Source: Candidatus Homeothermus arabinoxylanisolvens
GTDB lineage: Bacteria; Bacteroidota; Bacteroidia; Bacteroidales; Muribaculaceae
DNA: 55,164 bases
Direction: 5' to 3'
NCBI GenBank assembly: GCA_001689405.1
Contig: LUJO01000060.1
Span: 1-55,164 of the forward strand
Under the pieces are notes generated by a model. The model had not been told where the DNA came from and did not search any database. It was given only the letters and a program-made list of their open reading frames with translations. The position numbers were made by a program, and so were the translations under genes. Below are positions 1 to 6,319 of the stretch, in pieces. Each line of letters opens with the position of its first letter. Positions within the stretch are counted from its first letter, which is position 1.

Positions 1-77
1 CTGTTGTCGGAGCACGAAGCAGCGACAAGCATAGATGCCACGGCGGAAATTATGGCAATATGGTTGGTCAGTTTCAT
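1..77 (-). CDS. N-terminus of a lipoprotein, probably the last visible fimbrial operon member (partial)
   Basis: Only the first 25 codons are in the window; the gene runs off the left edge. It begins MKLTNHIAIISAVASMLVAA and then SCSDN, a classic Bacteroidetes lipoprotein signal: short basic start, hydrophobic core, then a lipobox ending in Cys. The start is the ATG complementary to bases 75-77. It follows the fimbrillin-like gene at 143-1225 by 65 bases on the same strand, so it is probably another fimbrial or surface component of that operon. Too little is visible to name a family. Confidence 0.7.
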   Translation of the reverse strand, partial: MKLTNHIAIISAVASMLVAASCSDN

Positions 78-142
78 GATTACGTTTGTTCACAAACAGT
101 AAGGCGTCCCGGACCTGTCATAGGCCCGGAACGCGGCTATCA

Positions 143-1225
143 TCATCCGATTGTAAAATTAAGGCTTTGAGGTACAATCCACGGTTTGACTATTATGTGG
201 CCGACCTTATCGGGATATACCGTTATAAATATCTGATACAGATGTCCGGCCTCAAGGCCTTTGTATGTTTCGGGTTTCATAAGCTCGGACATGTCGAGCG
301 GAAACCAGTCGTAGTCGGCACTGCCTTTGAAGCGGAGTCCCACTTCGAGCCGTGCGTTGGTGTCGGTATGGTATGTGTAGAGGGTGGCAAGCGGAGCGTC
401 CTCCTTCACATGCTCCATAATCCAGTCGCCGAATAGCTCGTCTTCCGACACGGCGGTCATCTTCTCCGATATGCCGGTGAATTTGGCTACGAGGTCGGTC
501 GTATTCTCAACCGAACGGTTGAAGTCCCAGCTCAGTGACGGTGACACTTTGCTGACGCGTATGGCGGCATCCTCGACACGTTCTTTCTCCTCGGCTATAC
601 AGCGTGCATGAAGATCCACTCTGGCTATAGGGGCACCGAGCTGCAGCTCCACATAGGCTGTCTCGCTGTCCTCGGCATCGGGCTGTACATCCACTATGCC
701 ATTGTAGAGGAGCAGCATCTTGCGGTTGGTCTGTATGGCCTTCAGGCAGTCGGCGCCAAGTTCCAGCGAGGCGGCGAGGCCGGTGTAGGTGTCATGCACG
801 GGCTTTATATTGCGCCATACGGGTTCACCTTTGTAAGTCACCGGATTGCCGAATTCATCGACAACCTGCTCGAAGCAGTCTTTGGCAAACATGGCGCGAA
901 ACTCGGCGGTGGGATTGATCACGGCCACTATGCGCTTTTCGCCGGGGGCTATATGCGTTGACAGCGTTTTCTTTGCCGGGTCTATTTTTTCGCCGGCTTC
1001 GTAATTGCCGTTTTTGTCATATATGAGCACAATGCCTTCGTGAATTTCAAGGTCGTCGTGCAGTGTGCTGCCGCTCTCGCCGGCACGCGGGCTGCGTGCC
1101 ATGATAGTGACCGCTATCTTGTCAGGGCGTGTTTGTGACGGCTCGTCAGTTGACGAGCATGCTGTCGACAGCAGCGCCGATATACCGCATAGCCAAGCCG
1201 TTATGTTATGCAATTTTCTGAACAT
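143..1225 (-). CDS. Fimbrillin-like lipoprotein, probable minor or tip subunit
   Basis: A 360-residue secreted lipoprotein. The signal peptide ends in a lipobox (LLSTACSS, Cys about 23). The body has an FimA/Mfa-type layout: a first beta domain with 'VTIMARS' and 'GIVLIYDKNGNYEAGEK', a mid region 'AYVELQLGAPIARVDLHA' typical of the start of the second fimbrillin domain, and a C-terminal strand ending 'GHIIVKPWIVPQ' like the VKPW tails of Bacteroidales fimbrillins. It lies 12 bases downstream of the FimB/Mfa2-like gene, so it is probably co-transcribed and incorporated at the fimbrial shaft or tip. Which accessory subunit it corresponds to cannot be told from the sequence alone. Confidence 0.65.
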   Translation of the reverse strand: MFRKLHNITAWLCGISALLSTACSSTDEPSQTRPDKIAVTIMARSPRAGESGSTLHDDLEIHEGIVLIYDKNGNYEAGEKIDPAKKTLSTHIAPGEKRIVAVINPTAEFRAMFAKDCFEQVVDEFGNPVTYKGEPVWRNIKPVHDTYTGLAASLELGADCLKAIQTNRKMLLLYNGIVDVQPDAEDSETAYVELQLGAPIARVDLHARCIAEEKERVEDAAIRVSKVSPSLSWDFNRSVENTTDLVAKFTGISEKMTAVSEDELFGDWIMEHVKEDAPLATLYTYHTDTNARLEVGLRFKGSADYDWFPLDMSELMKPETYKGLEAGHLYQIFITVYPDKVGHIIVKPWIVPQSLNFTIG

Positions 1226-1237
1226 TTCTTTTCAGTT

Positions 1238-2110
1238 TTATATGCCCGGATAGACGGGTCTGGGTTTCCATCCGGGGAATTTGATTGCAACATTCGTGCC
1301 TGAAATGGATATCAGTACATCGATTACCGCCTCTTCCACTCCGGATATCCTTATGCCGTTGGCCGCTATGTAATCGGACAGATTCACCGAGGCCACACGG
1401 GTCCCTGACAATGCACTGAACACCTCAAGTATGGCATCGGTGTTTTCATCAAACCGCGGAAGCCATGTGGTCGACTCTATCATCCCTTTCTGTCCGTTGA
1501 CAAACTTGGGATTATAGACTTTTGCCGGTCCCAGTATATCGCCGTTGTTGGAAACGCCCGTGGCGAACTCGCCGATTCTTATAAAGTAATCGGCGGCATT
1601 TTCGTTGACCGATGACTGGATGTAGGCGTTGAGCGTGACATGGACCGAATGTAGCCGGGCCACCCATTCGTGGCGCCCGTCGGTACTCTCGAGGTTGAAG
1701 TCGAGAGTACCGAGGTACAGCCTGTCGAAAGTAACCGGCATGTCGGAGTTTGTCACCACTTTTCCGGTGGCCAGTTTATTGTGGGCCTGCAACACGCAGT
1801 CGGTGCCGAAGTTTCCCCATGCCACCAGTCTGTATGTGCCGGTGTCCCACAAGCGTATCTTCAGTCCCTGAAATTGGTCAAGGCGCTTCTTGTCGAGCGT
1901 TGCCTGTGTCACAATATTGCCTTCGCCGTCATAGATGCAGTAGGTGACGGAAGAGATATAGTCGGGAAAGACATCATCGTCTCCGTCGGCAAGGTATTCA
2001 AACCGTATCACGGTGTTGTTGCATGCACCTACATCTACTTCAGTGATGCATGCCTGACACAGCAGCGACAGGAATACCGGGATAAGGATTTTATATAATG
2101 CTTTTGACAT
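1238..2110 (-). CDS. FimB/Mfa2 family fimbrial anchor lipoprotein
   Basis: A 290-residue lipoprotein with lipobox Cys about 21 (LLCQACITE). The N-terminal segment 'VIRFEYLADGDDDVFPDYISSVTYCIYDGEGNIV' followed by 'GTYRLVAWGNFGTDCVL' is the typical start of FimB/Mfa2 proteins, which in Porphyromonas anchor the fimbria to the outer membrane and set its length. The length fits the family. It lies 21 bases downstream of the major-subunit gene and 12 bases upstream of the next fimbrillin-like gene, the usual shaft-then-anchor order of these operons. The family call rests on motif recognition; the anchoring role is inferred from the family. Confidence 0.8.
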   Translation of the reverse strand: MSKALYKILIPVFLSLLCQACITEVDVGACNNTVIRFEYLADGDDDVFPDYISSVTYCIYDGEGNIVTQATLDKKRLDQFQGLKIRLWDTGTYRLVAWGNFGTDCVLQAHNKLATGKVVTNSDMPVTFDRLYLGTLDFNLESTDGRHEWVARLHSVHVTLNAYIQSSVNENAADYFIRIGEFATGVSNNGDILGPAKVYNPKFVNGQKGMIESTTWLPRFDENTDAILEVFSALSGTRVASVNLSDYIAANGIRISGVEEAVIDVLISISGTNVAIKFPGWKPRPVYPGI

Positions 2111-2131
2111 GAGGCAAAGTCGTCAACAGGA

Positions 2132-3388
2132 TTAAATCTGCGGGTATACTTTCTTGATAGTCCACGGTTTTACCGATACGGTAAGGGTCACGTCAATATC
2201 GGTAGGCATGATCTTGTCAGAAAGGTTCTGAGTAGTGATTTCGAAGTTCTGGACCTGATATACGTTGCCGTTGTAGAACTTGATGGGCTTGGCTTGGGTG
2301 TTGTGGTACTCGTCGACGAATCCGTTGATGTTGAGGTAGCGGATACCGGCTCTTTCCGCGGGTATGTTGTGGTCGAGGTCGTACTGCTTGACATCGCGCA
2401 ACTCGCGGTCGCCGTGGGTGTTGACCATGTATACTTTAAGACCCGATACCTTGACTATGAGGCGGAGTCCGTAGTGCTCGGTCTCGCCACGATGCTCGTA
2501 CATGCCGAAGAAAGGATAGGCCCATACCTTACCCTCTGCCTCGGGGTAGTAGGCTGTGATCTCCTTGGCTGCGTCGCCTTCGCCTACAGTTTCCTGAACC
2601 GCCTTTATGTCGGTGTTTATCATATAGGGATAGCCCTTGTAGAAGTCGGTAAGAGCTCCGTCGGCATCATCGGCGTCATAGTCGGGGTATACCCAGTCCT
2701 CGCGCACGCAGGTCTGCTCTATGCGCGACTGCTTGTAGAAGCCGGCCAGATATATGCCGTCTACCTTGTACTCTACAATGTCGGGACCGGGAATTATTTT
2801 GGGTATCTCAAGACGTGCGCACATGGGCTTAAGCTCAAGGGTGGCGCTCATGTTGCCTCCGGGCTCGCCTTTAAGTTCCTGCATGTCGTAGAGGGCCACG
2901 TGGCTCATGTTGTCGGCATACTGGTTGCGCAGATGTATCTTTTTGGCAAGTATCTCGTTGAACGAACGTATTGTACCGTTGTGGAATTCGTCGGGGCTAA
3001 GCTCCTCCTCGGTGACGTTGGCAATGATAGATACATTGGTGACGTCGCCGGGTATGCCCTCGAAAGTCTTTCCGTTACGGAGCTCGTCAAGAAGCACCAC
3101 GTGGTCTGACTTGTCGAGCATGGCCGGGTCTGATACGATCTCGTAGTGTTTACGTATGGCAGCCTTAGGTGTGCCGAATACGATGAAGCCGTTGCGAAGC
3201 TCGGTCACATCTTTGTCGGTCTTGGGGTCCTCGGTCATACGTGAACCCGGGCTTACCACGTTTTCGAGTCGGACGTATACACATCCCTTCTGTTTTCCGT
3301 TGTTGTCGATGTCGTTGTCATCAGACGAACATGCGCCTAATCCGAAGAGCATCGAACAGAGCGCCAGCATTGAAATTAGCTTTTTCAT
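2132..3388 (-). CDS. Mfa1-like major fimbrial subunit
   Basis: A 418-residue lipoprotein precursor (lipobox LFGLGACSSDD, Cys about 20). In Mfa1/FimA fimbriae the precursor is exported as a lipoprotein, cleaved by an Arg-specific protease, and assembled by strand exchange. An Arg in 'VVSPGSRMTEDP' near residue 52 is a possible cleavage point. 'ELRNGFIVFGTP' and the long second domain resemble Mfa1-type fimbrillins, and the C-terminus 'VTLTVSVKPWTIKKVYPQI' is the typical terminal strand. It sits between the DUF3575 gene and the FimB/Mfa2-like gene. I am confident in the superfamily and less so in Mfa1 over FimA. Confidence 0.8.
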   Translation of the reverse strand: MKKLISMLALCSMLFGLGACSSDDNDIDNNGKQKGCVYVRLENVVSPGSRMTEDPKTDKDVTELRNGFIVFGTPKAAIRKHYEIVSDPAMLDKSDHVVLLDELRNGKTFEGIPGDVTNVSIIANVTEEELSPDEFHNGTIRSFNEILAKKIHLRNQYADNMSHVALYDMQELKGEPGGNMSATLELKPMCARLEIPKIIPGPDIVEYKVDGIYLAGFYKQSRIEQTCVREDWVYPDYDADDADGALTDFYKGYPYMINTDIKAVQETVGEGDAAKEITAYYPEAEGKVWAYPFFGMYEHRGETEHYGLRLIVKVSGLKVYMVNTHGDRELRDVKQYDLDHNIPAERAGIRYLNINGFVDEYHNTQAKPIKFYNGNVYQVQNFEITTQNLSDKIMPTDIDVTLTVSVKPWTIKKVYPQI

Positions 3389-3456
3389 AACTGTTGATTG
3401 GTAGGTTAAATATTTGATTTTGTTTTTTGCTCAAGTGGGCCGCCGCTTACGGTTTT

Positions 3457-4170
3457 TCAGAAGCGCCAAGAGATATTGAGGGCGAATCCGGTAAGTGCGA
3501 ATACGTTTTTGTCTATGCGCTGACACAGGCAGCGTGTGCCCTGATCGTTGTAGACATACTTCTTGATTTCGGTGGAGCGGTAGCCGGCGCGTACGTTGAA
3601 CTCCACGGCAAGGCCCTTCCATACGGGATACAGATAGCCCGCCGAGAGTCCGGCTCCCCAGAAATGACCTGTATACTTGCGGTCGGGATTTACATCGTTG
3701 TAGTCGCCCAGCTGTCCGTATATGCCGCCGAAGAAGCCGCGGAACGTGGCGTCTTTGCGCAACCAGTAGCGGGGTTCCAGAACATAGGAAGTGAAACCTT
3801 GAAATTTCTCTCCATGAGAGTAATGATGCTCGCTGTAAGCCGCAGTGAGCCTTACGGAATACTGTTTTTTGAAATAAAATTCGCCATGCAGGTTGGCTCC
3901 CCATGTGGTGTATTTGAGGTCAGGCATCACGCCTATCCATTCGAGCAGATTCGTTCCGACATTCCATTTCGGATGTTCAACGATGCGGGTCGTATCGGCA
4001 GTCATGACGGCAAGCGTGGAGCCGTCGGTTGACTTGGCTTTGGCCGGAGCTTCGTATGCCGGTCCGTTCTGGGTGTTAGATTGCTCACAAGCCCCTATAA
4101 ATGACGGAACGAGAACTATGTAAGCAAAACATGAGGCAATAGCCGTTCTTTTTAAGAATGCACGTCGCAT
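3457..4170 (-). CDS. DUF3575-type outer-membrane beta-barrel protein, first gene of the fimbrial operon
   Basis: A 237-residue protein with an N-terminal signal segment. The body from about residue 68 ('WNVGTNLLEWIGVMPDLKYTTW') to the end is an alternating beta pattern ending in aromatic ISWRF, as in small outer-membrane barrels of the DUF3575 family: 'EPRYWLRKDATFRGFFGGIYGQ' and 'LSAGYLYPVWKGLAVEFNVRAGY' are the most characteristic parts. DUF3575 genes commonly head fimbrial gene sets in Bacteroidales, and this one precedes the Mfa1-like gene by 68 bases. Its role in fimbrial biogenesis is not established here. The start is the ATG at 4170; a -7 box at 4248-4255 on the same strand gives a leader of roughly 70 bases. 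Confidence 0.75.
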   Translation of the reverse strand: MRRAFLKRTAIASCFAYIVLVPSFIGACEQSNTQNGPAYEAPAKAKSTDGSTLAVMTADTTRIVEHPKWNVGTNLLEWIGVMPDLKYTTWGANLHGEFYFKKQYSVRLTAAYSEHHYSHGEKFQGFTSYVLEPRYWLRKDATFRGFFGGIYGQLGDYNDVNPDRKYTGHFWGAGLSAGYLYPVWKGLAVEFNVRAGYRSTEIKKYVYNDQGTRCLCQRIDKNVFALTGFALNISWRF

Positions 4171-4247
4171 AATGGCTGGTTACTTTTGAATCCCATAATA
4201 CATTGGCTACACGCTTTCGTGGTAGTCGTTTGCACAATTTCGTGGCG

Positions 4248-4255
4248 CAAAATTA
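4248..4255 (-). promoter_or_regulatory. -7 promoter element (TAATTTTG) for the fimbrial operon
   Basis: On the minus strand these bases read TAATTTTG, matching the Bacteroidetes TAnnTTTG -7 consensus, about 78 bases before the DUF3575 start codon. No clear TTTG -33 element lies 19-21 bases further upstream. The surrounding 4171-4513 region is very AT-rich. Confidence 0.45.
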
Positions 4256-4501
4256 TCGTTTTTAATATATGTTGATTCTTTTTTTTAGAAATATTTTATA
4301 TTTGACGCTATATTTTAGGTTATATTAACTAAAAATTGATTACGAAATCATGTAAACAAAATGCCGTATTGGCTGAATAATCCCATGCCTACGGCTTTAC
4401 ATCATGGAAACGGCGTGGCCGGGCCATTTGTGCCAATTGTTTAAAATTATATGGAATCATTAAAATTAGAGTAAGTATGTTAAATTTAAGCCGAGATTAT
4501 T

Positions 4502-4509
4502 TATATTTG
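4502..4509 (+). promoter_or_regulatory. -7 promoter element (TATATTTG) immediately before the DUF5106 start
   Basis: TATATTTG fits TAnnTTTG exactly and ends only four bases before the ATG at 4514. If the last G sits near -4, transcription would start at or next to the ATG, giving a leaderless mRNA. No clear -33 TTTG is present. Confidence 0.5.
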
Positions 4510-4513
4510 CGTC

Positions 4514-5524
4514 ATGATGCAAAACCGCTCTATCATAGCAGTACTAAAGTATGTCGCCGCAGTCATGTCATTCATGCTTGCGGCTGTATCATGTTCCGGC
4601 AGAAAAGACGCTTCGTCAGGTGACGTGAATGAAGAAGCCGGCAAGCGTTGCGACGACAGCCTGCAGGCATACGGTTACAGCCTGCAGATGCCCGATATAC
4701 CTGTGGCGATAACCGATCCGGAGGCTATGGCCGGATACATGGCCGTGCATTACTGGGACTACATGGACTTCAACGATACGGCAATGGTGGCCGATGACGG
4801 TTTTATGGACCGTACATTTGCCGGATATTTCTCGATATTCCCCTATATATCGTCGGGCTATGCGGCTCAGGCGGCCGATGTGCTTATGGCGCACGCCGAG
4901 GTAAACCGTTCTTCCTATCATCGGGTCATGGCTGCCGTGGAGCGTTTCCTTACAAGTCCTAACTCTTCGATGCGCGACGAGGAGACATATTACCTGTTTC
5001 TTCAGGCTGTCGACCGGTCGGATTTTCTTGACAGCGCGCGGCGCGAGAGGGTAAAGGCGCAGATAAAGGATGTGCTTAAAAACCGGCGCGGCACCGCGGC
5101 CGCCGACTTTGCGATGACCGACAGCAACGGGCGCAGGACGTCGCTTTATTCGGAGGCTGTTTCGGGGCAATACCGAGTGGTCATATTTTATGATCCGGAG
5201 TGCAGCCACTGCCATGAGATAATAGAAGAACTTAAGAATGCGGAGGAGCTTTCGGCCGCAGTGACAGCGGGCCGGGTCAAGGTCATGGCTGTCTATGCCG
5301 ACGGCGACAGTGATGTGTGGAGCAAGGCCCGGCGGTCGATGCCTGACTCTTGGCTCAACTGTGTGTCGCCCGGCGGAGCGGTTGTAAACAGGGATATATA
5401 CTCTCTGCCTGCCATGCCGGTCATATACGTCATGGCTGACGACAATACCGTGGTGCTTAAGGATGCCTCCGTGCCGCAGCTCATGGATTGGCTCGCGGCT
5501 CTGCAGAGACAGGCCGTGTCATAA
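4514..5524 (+). CDS. DUF5106-type lipoprotein with C-terminal thioredoxin-like domain
   Basis: A 336-residue lipoprotein (lipobox AAVSCS, Cys 27). Residues about 60-190 are a helical region ('MAVHYWDYMDFNDT', 'SSMRDEETYYLFLQAV') that I recognise as DUF5106. From about 195 there is a TlpA/thioredoxin-like fold: 'AADFAMTDSNGRRTSLYS', then 'VVIFYDPECSHCHEIIEEL' with a Cys230-Ser-His-Cys233 redox pair, and the cis-Pro strand 'LPAMPVIYVM'. It is therefore a likely periplasmic, membrane-tethered disulfide or thiol exchange protein; its partner is unknown. A paralogue lies at 25780-26685. Its near-leaderless promoter makes the ATG at 4514 (or the next ATG at 4517) the start. Confidence 0.8.
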   Translation: MMQNRSIIAVLKYVAAVMSFMLAAVSCSGRKDASSGDVNEEAGKRCDDSLQAYGYSLQMPDIPVAITDPEAMAGYMAVHYWDYMDFNDTAMVADDGFMDRTFAGYFSIFPYISSGYAAQAADVLMAHAEVNRSSYHRVMAAVERFLTSPNSSMRDEETYYLFLQAVDRSDFLDSARRERVKAQIKDVLKNRRGTAAADFAMTDSNGRRTSLYSEAVSGQYRVVIFYDPECSHCHEIIEELKNAEELSAAVTAGRVKVMAVYADGDSDVWSKARRSMPDSWLNCVSPGGAVVNRDIYSLPAMPVIYVMADDNTVVLKDASVPQLMDWLAALQRQAVS

Positions 5525-5564
5525 AAAAACGGGTGCGCAGGCTTGATTGTCGGTGAAAAATTAT

Positions 5565-5572
5565 TAAGTTTG
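5565..5572 (+). promoter_or_regulatory. -7 promoter element (TAAGTTTG) before the gene-remnant region
   Basis: TAAGTTTG matches TAnnTTTG and lies about 30 bases before the TTG at 5600 and 79 bases before the ATG at 5651. It probably survives from the ancestral DUF6377-like gene whose 5' end follows. Confidence 0.35.
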
Positions 5573-5599
5573 CAAAAATGAATTAATATCAGAAAAACT

Positions 5600-5947
5600 T
5601 TGTCAAAAGTGCGATATATAGGTTACGTATTTTTCCGGCTGCGGTGTCATATGGCCATAGTTCTTTTGTCGCTTATGACGGCGGTGTCGCTGTGCGGTGC
5701 CGTTCATGATGTGGATTCGGTGCTGTCGGTGCTTGATGCCGAGATAGAGTGTGCCGCCGAATACCAAGTCGCCAAGGAGAAAAGGATAGGAGCGCTGCGC
5801 AATGAGCTCGACAGGGCCGGCAACGATGCGGTGCGTTTCGCCATATACGATGATTTGAACAGGGAGTACAAGTACTACCAATATGACTGCTTCCGACATG
5901 ATAGAGAATTACGAGAGCAATCCCGGTCCGTTCAGCTTCGTATGTGA
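5600..5947 (+). pseudogene. 5' remnant of a DUF6377-like (signal peptide plus helical repeat) gene
   Basis: The reading frame has a signal peptide (best start the ATG at 5651: MAIVLLSLMTAVSLCGAV), then 'DSVLSVLDAEIECAAEYQVA' and 'AVRFAIYDDLNREYKYYQYD'. This is how DUF6377-type membrane regulators begin in Bacteroidetes, but those run to about 500 residues. Here similarity stops at YQYD near 5890, and the frame reads nonsense to a stop at 5947. At that point a second frame begins that encodes the tail of a GH97 enzyme. The simplest reading is a large deletion that joined two gene ends out of frame. The family call is from memory of the pattern. Confidence 0.5.
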
Positions 5948-6272
5948 ATGTCCGGTGGACTGGGATAAGACGGTATATCCCGAAGCCGAGATAGGCAAGT
6001 ATATAACTGTGGCGCGTAAGGACAAGAACAGCGACTCGTGGTATATAGGCAGTGCCACCGGCACTGATGCGCGTACGGCCCGGATACCGCTGGCGTTTCT
6101 TGATAGCGGCTGTACTTATCGTGCTACCATATACCGTGACGCTCCGGAGGCTGACTACGTGACCGACCCCTATCCGGTCATAATAGAGCAGCGCGACGTT
6201 ACCGCCGATACGGTTCTGATGCTGCCGCAAGGCCGCAGCGGCGGTGCAGCCGTTAAACTCTCTAAAATATGA
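5883..6272 (+). pseudogene. 3' remnant of a GH97 glycoside hydrolase (C-terminal beta domain only)
   Basis: The 129 codons read like the C-terminal domain of GH97 enzymes (SusB-like alpha-glucosidases and alpha-galactosidases): 'ASDMIENYESNPGPFSFV', 'CPVDWDKTVYPEAEIGKYITVARK', 'SWYIGSATGTDARTARIPLAFLDSG', 'YRATIYRDAPEADY', and a closing glycine-rich 'GRSGGAAVKL'. GH97 enzymes are about 650-700 residues; the whole catalytic barrel and N-terminal domain are missing. There is no signal peptide. The fragment lies out of frame directly behind the DUF6377-like remnant. It might still be translated, but it cannot be an active glycosidase. Confidence 0.65.
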
Positions 6273-6305
6273 GTATCCCCCATATATATCGGGAGAATTA
6301 TTCGT

Positions 6306-6313
6306 TATATTTG
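6306..6313 (+). promoter_or_regulatory. -7 promoter element (TATATTTG) just before the six-hairpin glycosidase start
   Basis: TATATTTG ends six bases before the ATG at 6320, so the predicted transcript has a leader of only a few bases. It is the same octamer in nearly the same position as at 4502-4509. Confidence 0.5.
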
Positions 6314-6319
6314 TAAGTT

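Larger units (their letters stand above)
4171..4513. other. Divergent intergenic region between the fimbrial operon and the DUF5106 gene
   Basis: 343 AT-rich bases with no plausible gene. It contains the minus-strand -7 box at 4248-4255 and plus-strand TAnnTTTG matches at 4297-4304 and 4502-4509. I looked for the paired inverted repeats that flank phase-variable promoters in Bacteroidales and saw none. Confidence 0.6.

Noticed and set aside
4297..4304. TATATTTG on the plus strand as a second promoter for the DUF5106 gene
   Set aside because: In such AT-rich sequence the octamer appears by chance, and the closer box at 4502-4509 is better placed; kept only as a possibility.
4171..4513. Phase-variable (invertible) fimbrial promoter
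   Set aside because: No inverted repeat pair flanking the promoter was seen and no recombinase gene is in the window.
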